Origin: an uncultured Bacilli bacterium
Lineage (GTDB): Bacteria > Bacillota_I > Bacilli_A > RF39 > UBA660
Direction of reading: 5' to 3'
NCBI GenBank assembly: GCA_910586295.1
Contig: CAJUGE010000090.1
Span: 1 to 62,217, forward strand
Length of the DNA: 62,217 bases
In this document: positions 17,080 through 25,400 of the stretch, piece by piece
Layout of the letters: each line of letters starts with the position of its first letter
Numbering within the stretch: the first letter of the stretch is position 1
Translations under genes and position numbers: made by a program
Notes under the pieces: generated by a model
The model's database searches: none
The model's input: only the letters and a program-made list of their open reading frames with translations
What the model was told of the DNA's origin: nothing

Positions 17080-18153
17080 ATGAAAGATAAAATATTGATA
17101 ATAGTATTTGTAATAATCTTATTTAGTTTTTCTTTAACTATAATACTTTCAGAATCTCAAGAAGTATCGAAATATGAAAGAAGAAAACTAACTACTTCTA
17201 ACGATTTGAAAGAGAACTTTACAGAAAATTTAGATGACTTCTTAAGCGACCAATTCCCACTTAGAGATACTTTAATTTCGCTGAGTTCTTTGTATGAAAG
17301 AGAAATACTAAACATAAAAGATAGTAAAAATGCTTATATATATAATAATGACTATATAATAGAAAAAACTTATCCATTAAATACAAGTAGTGTATCTAAC
17401 TATATAAAAAAAATAAATTATATAAATGATACATATTTAATAAATAACAAAGTATATCACTCAGTAATACCAGATAAGGCTTTCTTTCTAGATGGAGACT
17501 ACCTTAAATTAGACTATGACTACTTATTGGATACAGTAAAAAAGGGTGTACTAGCAGAGTACATAGATTTATCAAATTTCTTAAGGCTAGAAGACTACTA
17601 TAAAACAGATATTCATATAAAACAACCATCATATTTAAAAATAGTAAAAGAATTAAGTAGATTTTTAAACTTTAATTATGAAGATTATAAATATCAAATA
17701 CAGAGTTATAATACATTTTTAGGTTCTTCTTATTCTAAAGCTCCTATGTATAAAAATTATGATTCACTCGAATGGATGACAAGTGACTATATGAAGAATG
17801 TGAAAGTAAAACATTTGGAATTTAAAGATAGTAGTAGTATATATGAAGTAGATGAACTAGAAAGCATGGATTCTTATAATATATTCTTAAAAGGTCCTAG
17901 TTCTTTAATAGAGATAGAAAATTTTGAATCTCAAAATGATAAAGAGTTAGTAATCTTTAGGGATAGCTTTGCAAGTAGTTTAACTCCACTACTTATACCT
18001 TATTATAAAAAGATAATTTTAATAGATTTACGTTATATACGTATGGATTTAGTAAGCAATTATGTGAATTTTAAAGATAAAGATATTTTGTTTTTATACA
18101 GTACACTTATAATTAATAGTAGTGATTTGTTAAAGGTAAATAATTTTAAATAA
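17080..18153 (+). CDS. DHHW/AlgX-J-like exported acetyltransfer partner of the MBOAT protein
   Basis: 357 residues with one N-terminal membrane anchor (about 3-23) and an extracytoplasmic SGNH-like domain. The family's DHHW region appears as YYKTDIHIKQPSY (about 172-184), keeping the first Asp and one His but replacing the usual H-W by I-H-I. The catalytic Ser block FRDSF is at about 293-297. It starts one base after the MBOAT gene with no separate promoter. The partnership follows the alginate-type O-acetylation model; the polymer is unknown. Confidence 0.8.
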   Translation: MKDKILIIVFVIILFSFSLTIILSESQEVSKYERRKLTTSNDLKENFTENLDDFLSDQFPLRDTLISLSSLYEREILNIKDSKNAYIYNNDYIIEKTYPLNTSSVSNYIKKINYINDTYLINNKVYHSVIPDKAFFLDGDYLKLDYDYLLDTVKKGVLAEYIDLSNFLRLEDYYKTDIHIKQPSYLKIVKELSRFLNFNYEDYKYQIQSYNTFLGSSYSKAPMYKNYDSLEWMTSDYMKNVKVKHLEFKDSSSIYEVDELESMDSYNIFLKGPSSLIEIENFESQNDKELVIFRDSFASSLTPLLIPYYKKIILIDLRYIRMDLVSNYVNFKDKDILFLYSTLIINSSDLLKVNNFK

Positions 18154-18193
18154 CAAAAGATGACTTTTTATGGCAAAAATTTCAATATTGTAA

Positions 18194-18223
18194 TTGACAG
18201 TAACAACTGTAGTTTGGTATAAT
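18194..18223 (+). promoter_or_regulatory. Strong promoter for the small RNA candidate
   Basis: TTGACA (18194-18199), 18-bp spacer, TATAAT (18218-18223). No ORF with an RBS starts within 150 bases downstream. Confidence 0.75.
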
Positions 18224-18229
18224 TTAATT

Positions 18230-18365
18230 GTTAGTAAAAATAACAAATTCCGACGTTAATTTTTACTATGATGAAAGTAAGAAGCAGATGTAAATCGTAT
18301 ATGAAGATTGATTAACCCTTACATTAAAATTAATCTTTGGCTTGTTTCTTACTTTCTTTTTTCTT
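18230..18365 (+). ncRNA. Candidate standalone small RNA (about 135 nt)
   Basis: It is bounded by a consensus promoter and an intrinsic terminator. The first hairpin, GTAAAAATAAC-(10 nt)-GTTAATTTTTAC, spans 18234-18266. The second pairs GAAAGTAAGAA (18273-18283) with TTCTTACTTTC (18346-18356) and is followed by TTTTTTC; inside it AAGATT can pair with AATCTT, and ATGTAA with TTACAT as a possible pseudoknot. It does not fit SRP RNA, tmRNA or a T-box. It could instead be a regulatory leader of the 18435 gene. Confidence 0.5.
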
Positions 18366-18434
18366 TCAATAAAAGTTCTTCATAAGCTTGCGAACAATCT
18401 ATTTTTATGGTATTATGTTTGTGAGGTAATTGTA

Positions 18435-18968
18435 ATGGCAAATAGAGAAATAAGAAGAAAACAGAAAATTGATAATATAGTTAATGAAGTAGAAGAGATA
18501 AAATTAAGAGATTCAATAATTATAATTTTTGTAATTGGATTAGTAGTTATTATAGCTTATGGATTAACATTACTAGCAAGACATGTAGGACTATTTGATA
18601 TAAGGTATATAAAACCAGAAGTTAGTTCTGCAACAATAAATTATGAAAATATATTAGCTGGAACTATTTTTAGTAGAGAAGAAAACGAATATTATGTTAT
18701 GATAGGTAACTTTGAGAGTAATGAAAGTGTTTATTTGGGGAGTTTAGGACAGTTATATAAAAATAAAAGTGGTGATAAACTTCCAATTTATGCAGTGGAC
18801 TTAAGTGAAGGCTTAAATAAAATGATAATAAGTGATTCATCAAATTCAAGTGCGCAGACAGTATCGGATTTAAAAATAAATGGTCATACTTTAATAAAAG
18901 TCAGCGGTGGAAGAAATGTTAAATACATTGAAGGGGACGAAAACATAAAAATCGAGTTAGGTATATAA
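18435..18968 (+). CDS. Single-pass membrane protein, unknown
   Basis: 177 residues. A charged cytoplasmic start (MANREIRRKQKIDNIVNEVEE) precedes one membrane helix (about 27-50) and an exported domain of about 125 residues, predicted to be beta-rich, without cysteines. The longer frame from 18342 runs through the small RNA terminator, and GTGAGGTAATTGTA sits just before 18435, so this start was chosen. It faces the decayed TnpB element and is closed by the terminator at 19032-19073. No domain is recognised. Confidence 0.65.
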   Translation: MANREIRRKQKIDNIVNEVEEIKLRDSIIIIFVIGLVVIIAYGLTLLARHVGLFDIRYIKPEVSSATINYENILAGTIFSREENEYYVMIGNFESNESVYLGSLGQLYKNKSGDKLPIYAVDLSEGLNKMIISDSSNSSAQTVSDLKINGHTLIKVSGGRNVKYIEGDENIKIELGI

Positions 18969-19031
18969 AAATATGGTTCTCTGGATTCTGTTGTGAAGCA
19001 ATTTTCAAGGAACAATCCATAATTAAAGGAA

Positions 19032-19073
19032 AAAACAGGTATTTATAATATTCAAATTATTTTTACCTGTTTT
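19032..19073 (+). terminator. Terminator after the 18435 gene
   Basis: AAAACAGGTA (19032-19041) pairs perfectly with TACCTGTTTT (19064-19073). The TnpB element remnant begins immediately after it. Confidence 0.8.
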
Positions 19074-19311
19074 TATATAATATGAAAGTTATGCTAAGAT
19101 AGACATGAGGCTCAGTTATAGAAAGAGACATAAATTTTAGTTTGAATTTAATATATGAAGGAATGAAGTTATTACTAGAAGTGTAAAAGGCGCTTTTAAA
19201 TATAGATAAAAAGATACCCTAGTGACTAGGAGAGTTTATGCCTTTAGAGGACGAGAGTTAGGTGAAGTAGGAAAAGAGTGAATTATTACGTAGTTTAATT
19301 TATTTTTGTTA
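19073..19311 (+). mobile_element. Internally deleted IS200/IS605-type TnpB element
   Basis: The left border (from the T-run through GAAAGTTATGCTAAGAT, to 19100) matches 28 of 30 bases of the sequence upstream of the tnpB at 62169. The right border (19278 to about 19310) matches the end of the tnpB element at 79-112. Between them only the last part of tnpB is left. It is therefore a non-autonomous relic of the same IS family that bounds both window ends. Confidence 0.68.
19109..19300 (+). pseudogene. tnpB: Decayed 3' end of tnpB
   Basis: One continuous frame reads GSVIERDINFSLNLIYEG, then stop, KALLNIDKKIP, two stops, LGEFMPLEDES, stop, VK, stop, EKSELLRSL. The first block is the TnpB region after the zinc ribbon (R-D-x-N-x-S-x-N ... 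N-E-G), with the RuvC Asp kept. Five in-frame stops show long inactivity, yet the 3'-most bases match the copy at the left window edge, consistent with selection on, or recent mobility of, the end sequences. Confidence 0.72.
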
Positions 19312-20031
19312 ATTTATATTGAAGTTGTTTAGATACTCTTTATAAGCTTTAATCTCAGTTGTTCTGTTGAACATTTTTAGCTTATACTTTTTATTTTTTT
19401 GTTTCATAATATTTTTAACAATATAATTAGTAAAATAAGGATTTCTTATATAAAATGGGCCTAGAAGATAAGTAGCATAGAAATTTTTATAAAGATAACC
19501 TTCTTTAGTTGCATTAGGAATTGAACCTGTACCATCAATTACTTTAAACAAAGGCTTATCTATACCATAAATAATACCAATTCGATTTTGAAAACCAATT
19601 ATCTTATCTTTAATTAATCTAGTCTTAAAAACTGAACTTCCTACAATCCTTATGCTTTCGTGAATTGTATAATAAGGAAAAATATCTAAAGCTTTGATAT
19701 TTTCTTTTTGTTCATTAATTATATAAGTGCCAAATAACTCTATAGAATTTCCAGTAATTAAAAAGTGTTTTCCTTTATTAATAGCTTTTTTTATGTCATC
19801 TTTATATTGTTTTATATCCTCTAAAACTAACATTTCACTATGCTCACTACCCATTCCTATATAAAATAAATCGTAAGAGTCAAAATCAATTTTATCGCCA
19901 ATAGTAAGAAAATGAATGTCACATTTAATATCTTGTCTTTCAATAAATCTCTTTAAAGCACGGACATTTCCATTCTCCCCATACAAATTCATTAAATCAT
20001 AATATAAATGTGCTATCTTAATTTTTGGCAT
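19309..20031 (-). CDS. gatD: GatD-like amidotransferase subunit, catalytic residues missing
   Basis: 240 residues from the ATG at 20031; a GTG at 20043 lies within the RBS region. It has the CobB/CobQ-like glutamine amidotransferase fold of GatD, which with MurT amidates the D-Glu of lipid II. The nucleophile elbow, expected as ICGGYQ, reads LITGNSIELFG (about 91-101) with no cysteine. The catalytic histidine of YLHGP is Leu in TYLLGPFYIRNP (about 187-198). Only one Cys is present, at about residue 37. Glutaminase activity should be absent. It overlaps murT, so the pair is coupled. Its stop codon falls in the edge of the TnpB relic. Confidence 0.88.
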   Translation of the reverse strand: MPKIKIAHLYYDLMNLYGENGNVRALKRFIERQDIKCDIHFLTIGDKIDFDSYDLFYIGMGSEHSEMLVLEDIKQYKDDIKKAINKGKHFLITGNSIELFGTYIINEQKENIKALDIFPYYTIHESIRIVGSSVFKTRLIKDKIIGFQNRIGIIYGIDKPLFKVIDGTGSIPNATKEGYLYKNFYATYLLGPFYIRNPYFTNYIVKNIMKQKNKKYKLKMFNRTTEIKAYKEYLNNFNIN

Positions 20032-21364
20032 TAATATCACCATCTTTCTTTAAAAGTGCTTTAAGTTCTATTTCTTTATCAAAACAAACACAACTATAAA
20101 TATTACCTTTGGTTTTATTTCTTAAAATTGTAAGTAAATCATTTTCTAAGTTTTCAACTAGCAAAATTTTTGATTTATCTATTTTGGCATATTCCATTCT
20201 AGTAAGCATATCATATTTAAATCTACCAACTAATACTATCTTATCTATTGATTTGTGGGTTAAGTCTTCAAAGTCAATATCCCAAATCCAACTTATATCA
20301 TTTTCACTATATCTTCTACTAGAATTATCGAATCCAAGAATAACAGTCTTTCTTCCTGGTTCATTTACAATAAAATCTAAAGATTGCTTATAACTTAAAT
20401 TATTTTCATTTTTACTTGCTAACATTTGCCACATTCTATTATCAAAATTATAAATATTAAGTCTCTTAGGCTTAAAAGCATCATCATTAATAACGTTAAG
20501 AATAGAGTTACTACTTAATCCAAGCTCACTTGTAAGAGCGTAACTGGCGATGACAAAATATACTGAGTAAAGAAAATTAGAGGGAAGACTTACTTTTTCT
20601 TTATTTATAAAGATTGTGCCTTTAACAACATTAATGTTATGTGCAAGATAATCTGGGTTTTTACGGCCCCATTTGCATTTAGGACAACTATAGTCTCCTA
20701 TATGTCCATAATTATAATAACTGTATTTGAGTTTGCTATTACATTTAGGACAATAAGAACCATCCAAATTATTTAGATTAGACTTAGTAGAGTAGTTGTT
20801 TTTATCTATTCCATAAGTTGTAAGTTTGCCTTTATGATTAATCGAAAGTGCATTAACAAGAGGATCATCTACATTAATAATAAGGTGTGTATTATCTTTT
20901 ATAATATTACGTATAACTCTTTGAATAAATTCTGGATGAGCATTTCTAGGAGGCTGGTCTCTAGTAATATTTGTAATAACTAAGTGTGTCAAATCAAAAT
21001 ATTTCAAACTATTACCTGAATGTCTCTCATCTAATTCCATTAAAAGAATATCTCCTTTTAATTTACCGCTCCAAGTAGAGTTATTTAAAATTAAGCTAGC
21101 AATAGCAGAAGTAACGTTACTTCCATTTTTATTATAGATAACCTTATAACCGTTCTCATTTAATATTTTAGCTACTAATTCTGTAGTACTACCTTTACCA
21201 CTAGAACCTGTAATTCCTATAACATACTTAGGCATTTTTATTTTGCTTAATACTCTAGGAGATATTTTAAGAGCGACATACCCTCCAATAACACTTCCAT
21301 CGCGCCTAATAAGTTTTGCTAACTTAGTTGCAAGTTTACACATAAATATACTTAAATATTTCAT
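20018..21364 (-). CDS. murT: Lipid II isoglutaminyl synthase, MurT subunit
   Basis: 448 residues. Mur-ligase-type central domain with the ATP loop as GSSGKGSTT (53-61), a MELDERHSG segment, and the MurT-specific zinc ribbon: CPKC near 205 and CPKC near 230. The C-terminal DUF1727 part is present (KTVILGFDNSSRRYSENDIS, WIWDIDFE). MurT activates the D-Glu carboxylate of lipid II for amidation with ammonia from GatD. It is the first gene of a two-gene minus-strand operon and is preceded by a possible 10-codon leader peptide. Confidence 0.94.
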   Translation of the reverse strand: MKYLSIFMCKLATKLAKLIRRDGSVIGGYVALKISPRVLSKIKMPKYVIGITGSSGKGSTTELVAKILNENGYKVIYNKNGSNVTSAIASLILNNSTWSGKLKGDILLMELDERHSGNSLKYFDLTHLVITNITRDQPPRNAHPEFIQRVIRNIIKDNTHLIINVDDPLVNALSINHKGKLTTYGIDKNNYSTKSNLNNLDGSYCPKCNSKLKYSYYNYGHIGDYSCPKCKWGRKNPDYLAHNINVVKGTIFINKEKVSLPSNFLYSVYFVIASYALTSELGLSSNSILNVINDDAFKPKRLNIYNFDNRMWQMLASKNENNLSYKQSLDFIVNEPGRKTVILGFDNSSRRYSENDISWIWDIDFEDLTHKSIDKIVLVGRFKYDMLTRMEYAKIDKSKILLVENLENDLLTILRNKTKGNIYSCVCFDKEIELKALLKKDGDINAKN

Positions 21365-21386
21365 TATTCCTAATTATAACGATAGG

Positions 21387-21419
21387 TCAAACACTCTCTA
21401 ATAAAGATTTGCCTATCAT
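21387..21419 (-). CDS. Possible leader peptide upstream of murT
   Basis: On the minus strand an AAAGGAG site sits 5 bases before ATG 21419, giving the 10-residue MIGKSLLESV and a TGA stop. The arms GATAGG/CCTATC enclose the ORF in an inverted repeat (21381-21417). It lies 23 bases upstream of murT. The RBS is stronger than that of murT itself, so a coupling or attenuation role is conceivable, but a chance ORF is not excluded. Confidence 0.3.
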   Translation of the reverse strand: MIGKSLLESV

Positions 21420-21605
21420 ACTCCTTTCATAAATCTTCCATTACTATTACTATTATACCATAATCTTTACTTAATAATAAAATAACTTTACGTTTCTATA
21501 TGGCAATCACATAAAAATAAAGTGTAAAATTATGATAAGTAATAAAAAAACTTTTTATTATGATATTGTATTTGTAGTGTAGATATAAATGTTATTGAAG
21601 TAGAA
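21420..21605. other. Intergenic region between murT and the 21648 gene
   Basis: It holds the murT promoter on the minus strand (a TATAAT reads leftward near 21452-21457). Apart from that, A/T-rich sequence without recognisable structure. Confidence 0.4.
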
Positions 21606-21649
21606 AACATCTTAATTAACTGTATTATAAACAGTTTGTTTAAGATGTT
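21606..21649. terminator. Long hairpin, terminator of the 21648 minus-strand gene
   Basis: AACATCTTAA (21606-21615) pairs with TTAAGATGTT (21640-21649), extended inside by AACTG/CAGTT. On the minus strand it is followed by TTTTCTA; on the plus strand by AATTTTG, so it could act both ways. Confidence 0.7.
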
Positions 21650-22013
21650 AATTTTGTTTTTTGAAATTTATTCCAAACATTCCTCCTAGTGTTGAAGAAA
21701 GAAGTAGTATCATAAAATAAATAAGGGATTTTAGTTCTGGTAAACATCTAAATAATAGTGCTAATATTAGTATAAGTAGAATATTTATAATTCCTATTAT
21801 TAATCCTGCTAGGTAACCTCTTTTGTTACTTTTTTTACCTAAATAGAATCCTGAGTACATAAACAACATAATTACAAATATAAAACTTATTAGTGATACT
21901 GTTTTATAAGAGAATAAATTAAAATGTGCGAATGTTGTGATTATAAATAAGTATATAATTAGAGATATCATAAATGTAGCTATACTTCTTAAAATATTTT
22001 TATAGTTTTTCAT
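21648..22013 (-). CDS. TIGR04086-like four-helix membrane protein
   Basis: 121 residues with four membrane segments (about 12-30, 40-58, 67-87 and 95-113). The GFYLGKKSNKRGYLAGLIIG turn and the C-terminal GGMFGINFK match the small Firmicutes membrane family TIGR04086 (YrzE-like), for which no function is known. RBS GGGGGA lies just upstream of the ATG. It is divergent from the DUF421 gene with a short shared control region. Confidence 0.72.
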   Translation of the reverse strand: MKNYKNILRSIATFMISLIIYLFIITTFAHFNLFSYKTVSLISFIFVIMLFMYSGFYLGKKSNKRGYLAGLIIGIINILLILILALLFRCLPELKSLIYFMILLLSSTLGGMFGINFKKQN

Positions 22014-22086
22014 ATTTCCCCCTAGTTAATTATATTTAGTGATTAAAATTTTATGAATAAATACATAATAAAAGTAGGTGATGATA

Positions 22087-22737
22087 ATGGAACTATTGAC
22101 TGTAGTATGTAGAACTGCATTTTTCTATGTATTTATTTTAATCATATATAGAATCATGGGTAAAAGAGAGATAGGACAACTCAGTATTCAAGATTTAGTA
22201 GTTAGTATTTTGATTGCAGAAATGGTAGCTATAAGTATAGAGAATACTAAAGATTCTTTATGGATGACTATACTTCCTATAGTTATTTTAGTTATTTTAG
22301 AAATAGTAGCTGCTTTTGCTGCATTAAAGTTTAATAGATTTAGGAATGTTATAGAGGGTAAGCCAGTTTTAATTATAAATAAAGGAGTAATTAATTTTAA
22401 AGAAATGGTAAGACAAAGATATACATTAGATGATTTACTTTTAGAACTAAGAAGTAATAATATTAAAAATCTAACTGATGTAGAGTATGCAGTTTTAGAA
22501 AATAATGGTAAATTAAATGTTTTCAAATATAATTTTCTTAAGATAAAGAGTGAAAATCCCTTTCCTTTAGTTTTGGATGGTGTTGTTCAAAGAAGTACGT
22601 TAAAATATATTAATAAAAGTGAGGCATGGCTAAAAGATTTGCTTAGAAAAGAACAAGTAGAAATAACAGATATATTTTACGCATTCTATAAAAATAATCG
22701 AGCTTTTATAATAAAAAAAGATGATGTTAGAGCTTAG
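22087..22737 (+). CDS. DUF421 / YetF-family membrane protein
   Basis: 216 residues from the ATG at 22087, 6-7 bases after AGGTG; the GTG at 22078 lies in that RBS. Three N-terminal membrane helices (about 5-25, 35-52, 60-80) precede the cytoplasmic DUF421 domain with GKPVLIINKGVINFKEM and RYTLDDLLLELR. Family members include the Bacillus YetF and spore-germination-related YrbG/YcaP types; the biochemical role is unknown. Its stop overlaps the stop of the convergent flippase gene by four bases. Confidence 0.9.
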   Translation: MELLTVVCRTAFFYVFILIIYRIMGKREIGQLSIQDLVVSILIAEMVAISIENTKDSLWMTILPIVILVILEIVAAFAALKFNRFRNVIEGKPVLIINKGVINFKEMVRQRYTLDDLLLELRSNNIKNLTDVEYAVLENNGKLNVFKYNFLKIKSENPFPLVLDGVVQRSTLKYINKSEAWLKDLLRKEQVEITDIFYAFYKNNRAFIIKKDDVRA

Positions 22738-24044
22738 TAAGTTGACAATGCTTTTTTTAAACATTTAGTTTCTAAGTATGTTGATGCGATGAGGCTTACG
22801 ATTATACTAATTATTAGTCCATGCATTCCAATGCGCAAGAATGAAGTTACCGTTAGTGTTGTAAGTTTTATGAATGATGTGAAAAGTGTTATATACATTG
22901 CTTCTTTACTTTTGTTAAGTGCTTGTAGAGCGTTAGATATAGGTGTATTTATAAAGAATAGTAGAAAAAATGGCGCAAGTATGCGGATGTAATTTACTCC
23001 TAGAGTAGTATTATATATTAGGTTTAGAAAAAACTCTGGAATTGCAAATATAAAACTACTAGAGAATGCGCCTATTAAAAGTGATAAGCCTACAATTTGC
23101 TTCAGTCTTTTTTTACACATATCTATATTTTTTGATTCATAGTGTTTTGATAATTCTGGAATAAGTGAAGTTGATATGCTTTGTGTAAAGAATTGTGGTA
23201 ATAGTAGTAATGCTAATGAATACCCGTTAATAATACCATATTCTTTTATTATAAAATCATTTGAATAACCAACATATGTTAAGACATTAGTAAGTACTAT
23301 TGGTTCTAAGAAGTGTGCTATGCTTCCTACTATTTTGCTACTTGTGGAAGGGACGCTTATGTTTAAAACGTCATAAGCATCTTTTTTATGTGGTCTTAAG
23401 TCTTTTTTTTCTAGAGTCATTCCTTTAGGAAGTCCCCAAAGCATTACAATTATACTTGATGTTTCGCTTATCATATTTACAAGTATTATTACGCTTATGG
23501 TTAAAACTAAAGAGCGCTCTAGGCATATTGGAATTAAAAATACTAAAATAGCAATTCTAAATATTTGTTCAACTATATTGGATAGTATATAAACTCCCAT
23601 TCTTTGTTTTCCCCAATAGTATCCTTTTATGATACTAGAAAGACCTATGAATGGAAGAGTAAATCCTATGGATAATAATGGGTAATAGAGTCTTGGTTCT
23701 TGTAAGAATATATTTGCAAGAGGGTGAGCAATTACGAATATTATAATTAATGTTATTAAGTTTAATAGTAAAGATACTGGTATTATACTAAATATAATTT
23801 TTTTGCTAGAACGATTTGGAGCTGCCACTAATTTTGATATGGCTACAGGAAAAGAGAATGTTGCAATCGTTATGAATAAACCAAATGTAGGTGTGATTAG
23901 TGAGTATAAACCTAACCCTTCTACACCTATTTGTCTTGTGATTATTATTTTTAATAGAAATCCTAAGAATTTAGATAGAAATCCTCCTGTTAAGAGTATT
24001 AGCGTTCCCATTACAAATTTGTTTTCTTTTATATTTTTTATCAT
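22734..24044 (-). CDS. MOP-superfamily flippase (SpoVB/MurJ/RfbX-like)
   Basis: 436 residues with about 12 membrane helices. The N-terminal TGGFLSKFLGFLLKIIITRQIG and EGLGLYSLITPTFGLFITIATFSFPVAISKLVA are typical of the SpoVB/YtgP branch of the oligosaccharidyl-lipid flippase family. Bacilli usually have 500-550 residues, so this one is short by one or two C-terminal helices. It probably moves lipid-linked wall precursors across the membrane, fitting the nearby MurT/GatD and FemAB genes. I see no Shine-Dalgarno before the ATG; a leaderless mRNA is possible. Confidence 0.88.
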   Translation of the reverse strand: MIKNIKENKFVMGTLILLTGGFLSKFLGFLLKIIITRQIGVEGLGLYSLITPTFGLFITIATFSFPVAISKLVAAPNRSSKKIIFSIIPVSLLLNLITLIIIFVIAHPLANIFLQEPRLYYPLLSIGFTLPFIGLSSIIKGYYWGKQRMGVYILSNIVEQIFRIAILVFLIPICLERSLVLTISVIILVNMISETSSIIVMLWGLPKGMTLEKKDLRPHKKDAYDVLNISVPSTSSKIVGSIAHFLEPIVLTNVLTYVGYSNDFIIKEYGIINGYSLALLLLPQFFTQSISTSLIPELSKHYESKNIDMCKKRLKQIVGLSLLIGAFSSSFIFAIPEFFLNLIYNTTLGVNYIRILAPFFLLFFINTPISNALQALNKSKEAMYITLFTSFIKLTTLTVTSFLRIGMHGLIISIIVSLIASTYLETKCLKKALSTY

Positions 24045-24128
24045 AATAAATATTATGCAGGAGTTTATATTTTATTGCTAAATAGTTAGATAAATAGTAT
24101 AATATATTAAGAAAAGGACGTGGTAAAA

Positions 24129-25382
24129 ATGATACAAAGACCTAAGGGAACTTTAGATGTTTATGGTACTGATGGTACTATTTATAATTATATTTATAAT
24201 TCTGCACAAGAGATTATGAGTGGCTATAATTTTGAATTTATAAAAATACCTACATTTGAAGAGACTAGTCTCTTTTATAGAGGTGTTGGAGAAGGAACTG
24301 ATATAGTAAATAAGGAGACATATGATTTTGTAGATAAAGGTGAAAGAAAGATGACTTTAAGACCAGAGTTTACTGCAGGCGTTATTAGAAGTTATATAGA
24401 GAATAAAATGTATGCAGATAATTCTGTAAAGAAGTTATGGTATTTTGGAAGTGCTTTTAGATATGAGAGACCTCAAAGTGGTAGATACCGTGAGTTTACT
24501 CAGTTTGGGGTGGAAGTACTTGGTGTTAGAAATGCGTTTATGGATGCTGAGGTAATAAGTCTTGCTTATAGGTTTTTAAGTGGACTTGGGATTACCAATA
24601 TGAAAGTTAAACTGAATACGCTAGGGGATAAAGAAAGTAGACAAAATTATAGAGATGTTTTATATGATTATTTAAAGAAAGATTATGATAGTTTATGTGA
24701 TACTTGTAAAGATAGGCTAGAAAGAAATCCTCTTAGAATACTTGATTGCAAGTATGATAATGAGAGAGATTATATTAAGAATGCTCCTAAGACTTTGGAT
24801 TATTTGAATGATGAGAGTAAGAAGTATTTTGATGAAGTTAAAGAAGCATTAGAATGTTTGGATATTCCATATATTGTGGATTCTTCTTTGGTTAGAGGGT
24901 TAGATTATTATTCTGATACAGTATTTGAGATTATTTGTGATTATGAAGAGTTAGGTAAGGCAAATACAATATGTGCAGGTGGAAGATATGATGGTTTGGT
25001 TGAACTTTTAGATGGTCCTAAGACACCTGGTATTGGGTTTGCTATGGGGTTAGAGAGAATTATTATTATGCTTAAGGAAATGGAAGCTTTTGTTCCTAGC
25101 GAGAGACTACATTCATTTGTAATGAATTTGGATGGTTCAAGCCTTGCTTATCAAATAGTTGATGATTTAAGAAGTAGTGGTTTTTCTTGTGAGATAGATT
25201 ATACAGGTAAGACTATGAAGGGACTTTGGAAGTTGGTTGATAAATATAATCCTACATATGTAATTATAATCGGAGAAGATGAAGTTAAGGGTGATTATGT
25301 TACTGTTAAAGATAATGATACTAAGGAAGAAGTAAAAGTTAAGATTAGTGAACTTTTAGATTATTTTAATATGAATTTATAA
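24129..25382 (+). CDS. hisS: Histidyl-tRNA synthetase
   Basis: 417 residues from the ATG at 24129; a GTG at 24120 is too near the AAAAGGA site. Class II motif 2 is RYERPQSGRYREFTQFG (about 113-129), the HisRS-specific loops read LVRGLDYYSDTVFEI and AGGRYDGL, and motif 3 is GIGFAMGLERI. The C-terminal anticodon domain follows. No aspS follows, unlike many Firmicutes. No T-box precedes it; only a TATAAT near 24097-24102 is visible. Confidence 0.97.
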   Translation: MIQRPKGTLDVYGTDGTIYNYIYNSAQEIMSGYNFEFIKIPTFEETSLFYRGVGEGTDIVNKETYDFVDKGERKMTLRPEFTAGVIRSYIENKMYADNSVKKLWYFGSAFRYERPQSGRYREFTQFGVEVLGVRNAFMDAEVISLAYRFLSGLGITNMKVKLNTLGDKESRQNYRDVLYDYLKKDYDSLCDTCKDRLERNPLRILDCKYDNERDYIKNAPKTLDYLNDESKKYFDEVKEALECLDIPYIVDSSLVRGLDYYSDTVFEIICDYEELGKANTICAGGRYDGLVELLDGPKTPGIGFAMGLERIIIMLKEMEAFVPSERLHSFVMNLDGSSLAYQIVDDLRSSGFSCEIDYTGKTMKGLWKLVDKYNPTYVIIIGEDEVKGDYVTVKDNDTKEEVKVKISELLDYFNMNL

Positions 25383-25400
25383 TTTTGAAGGGTGGTTTTG

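Noticed and set aside
18154..18434. A second T-box, because GATGTAAATCGT occurs here and in the thrS leader
   Set aside because: No stem I landmarks, no TGGN bulge and no T-box core; the shared 12 bases look accidental.
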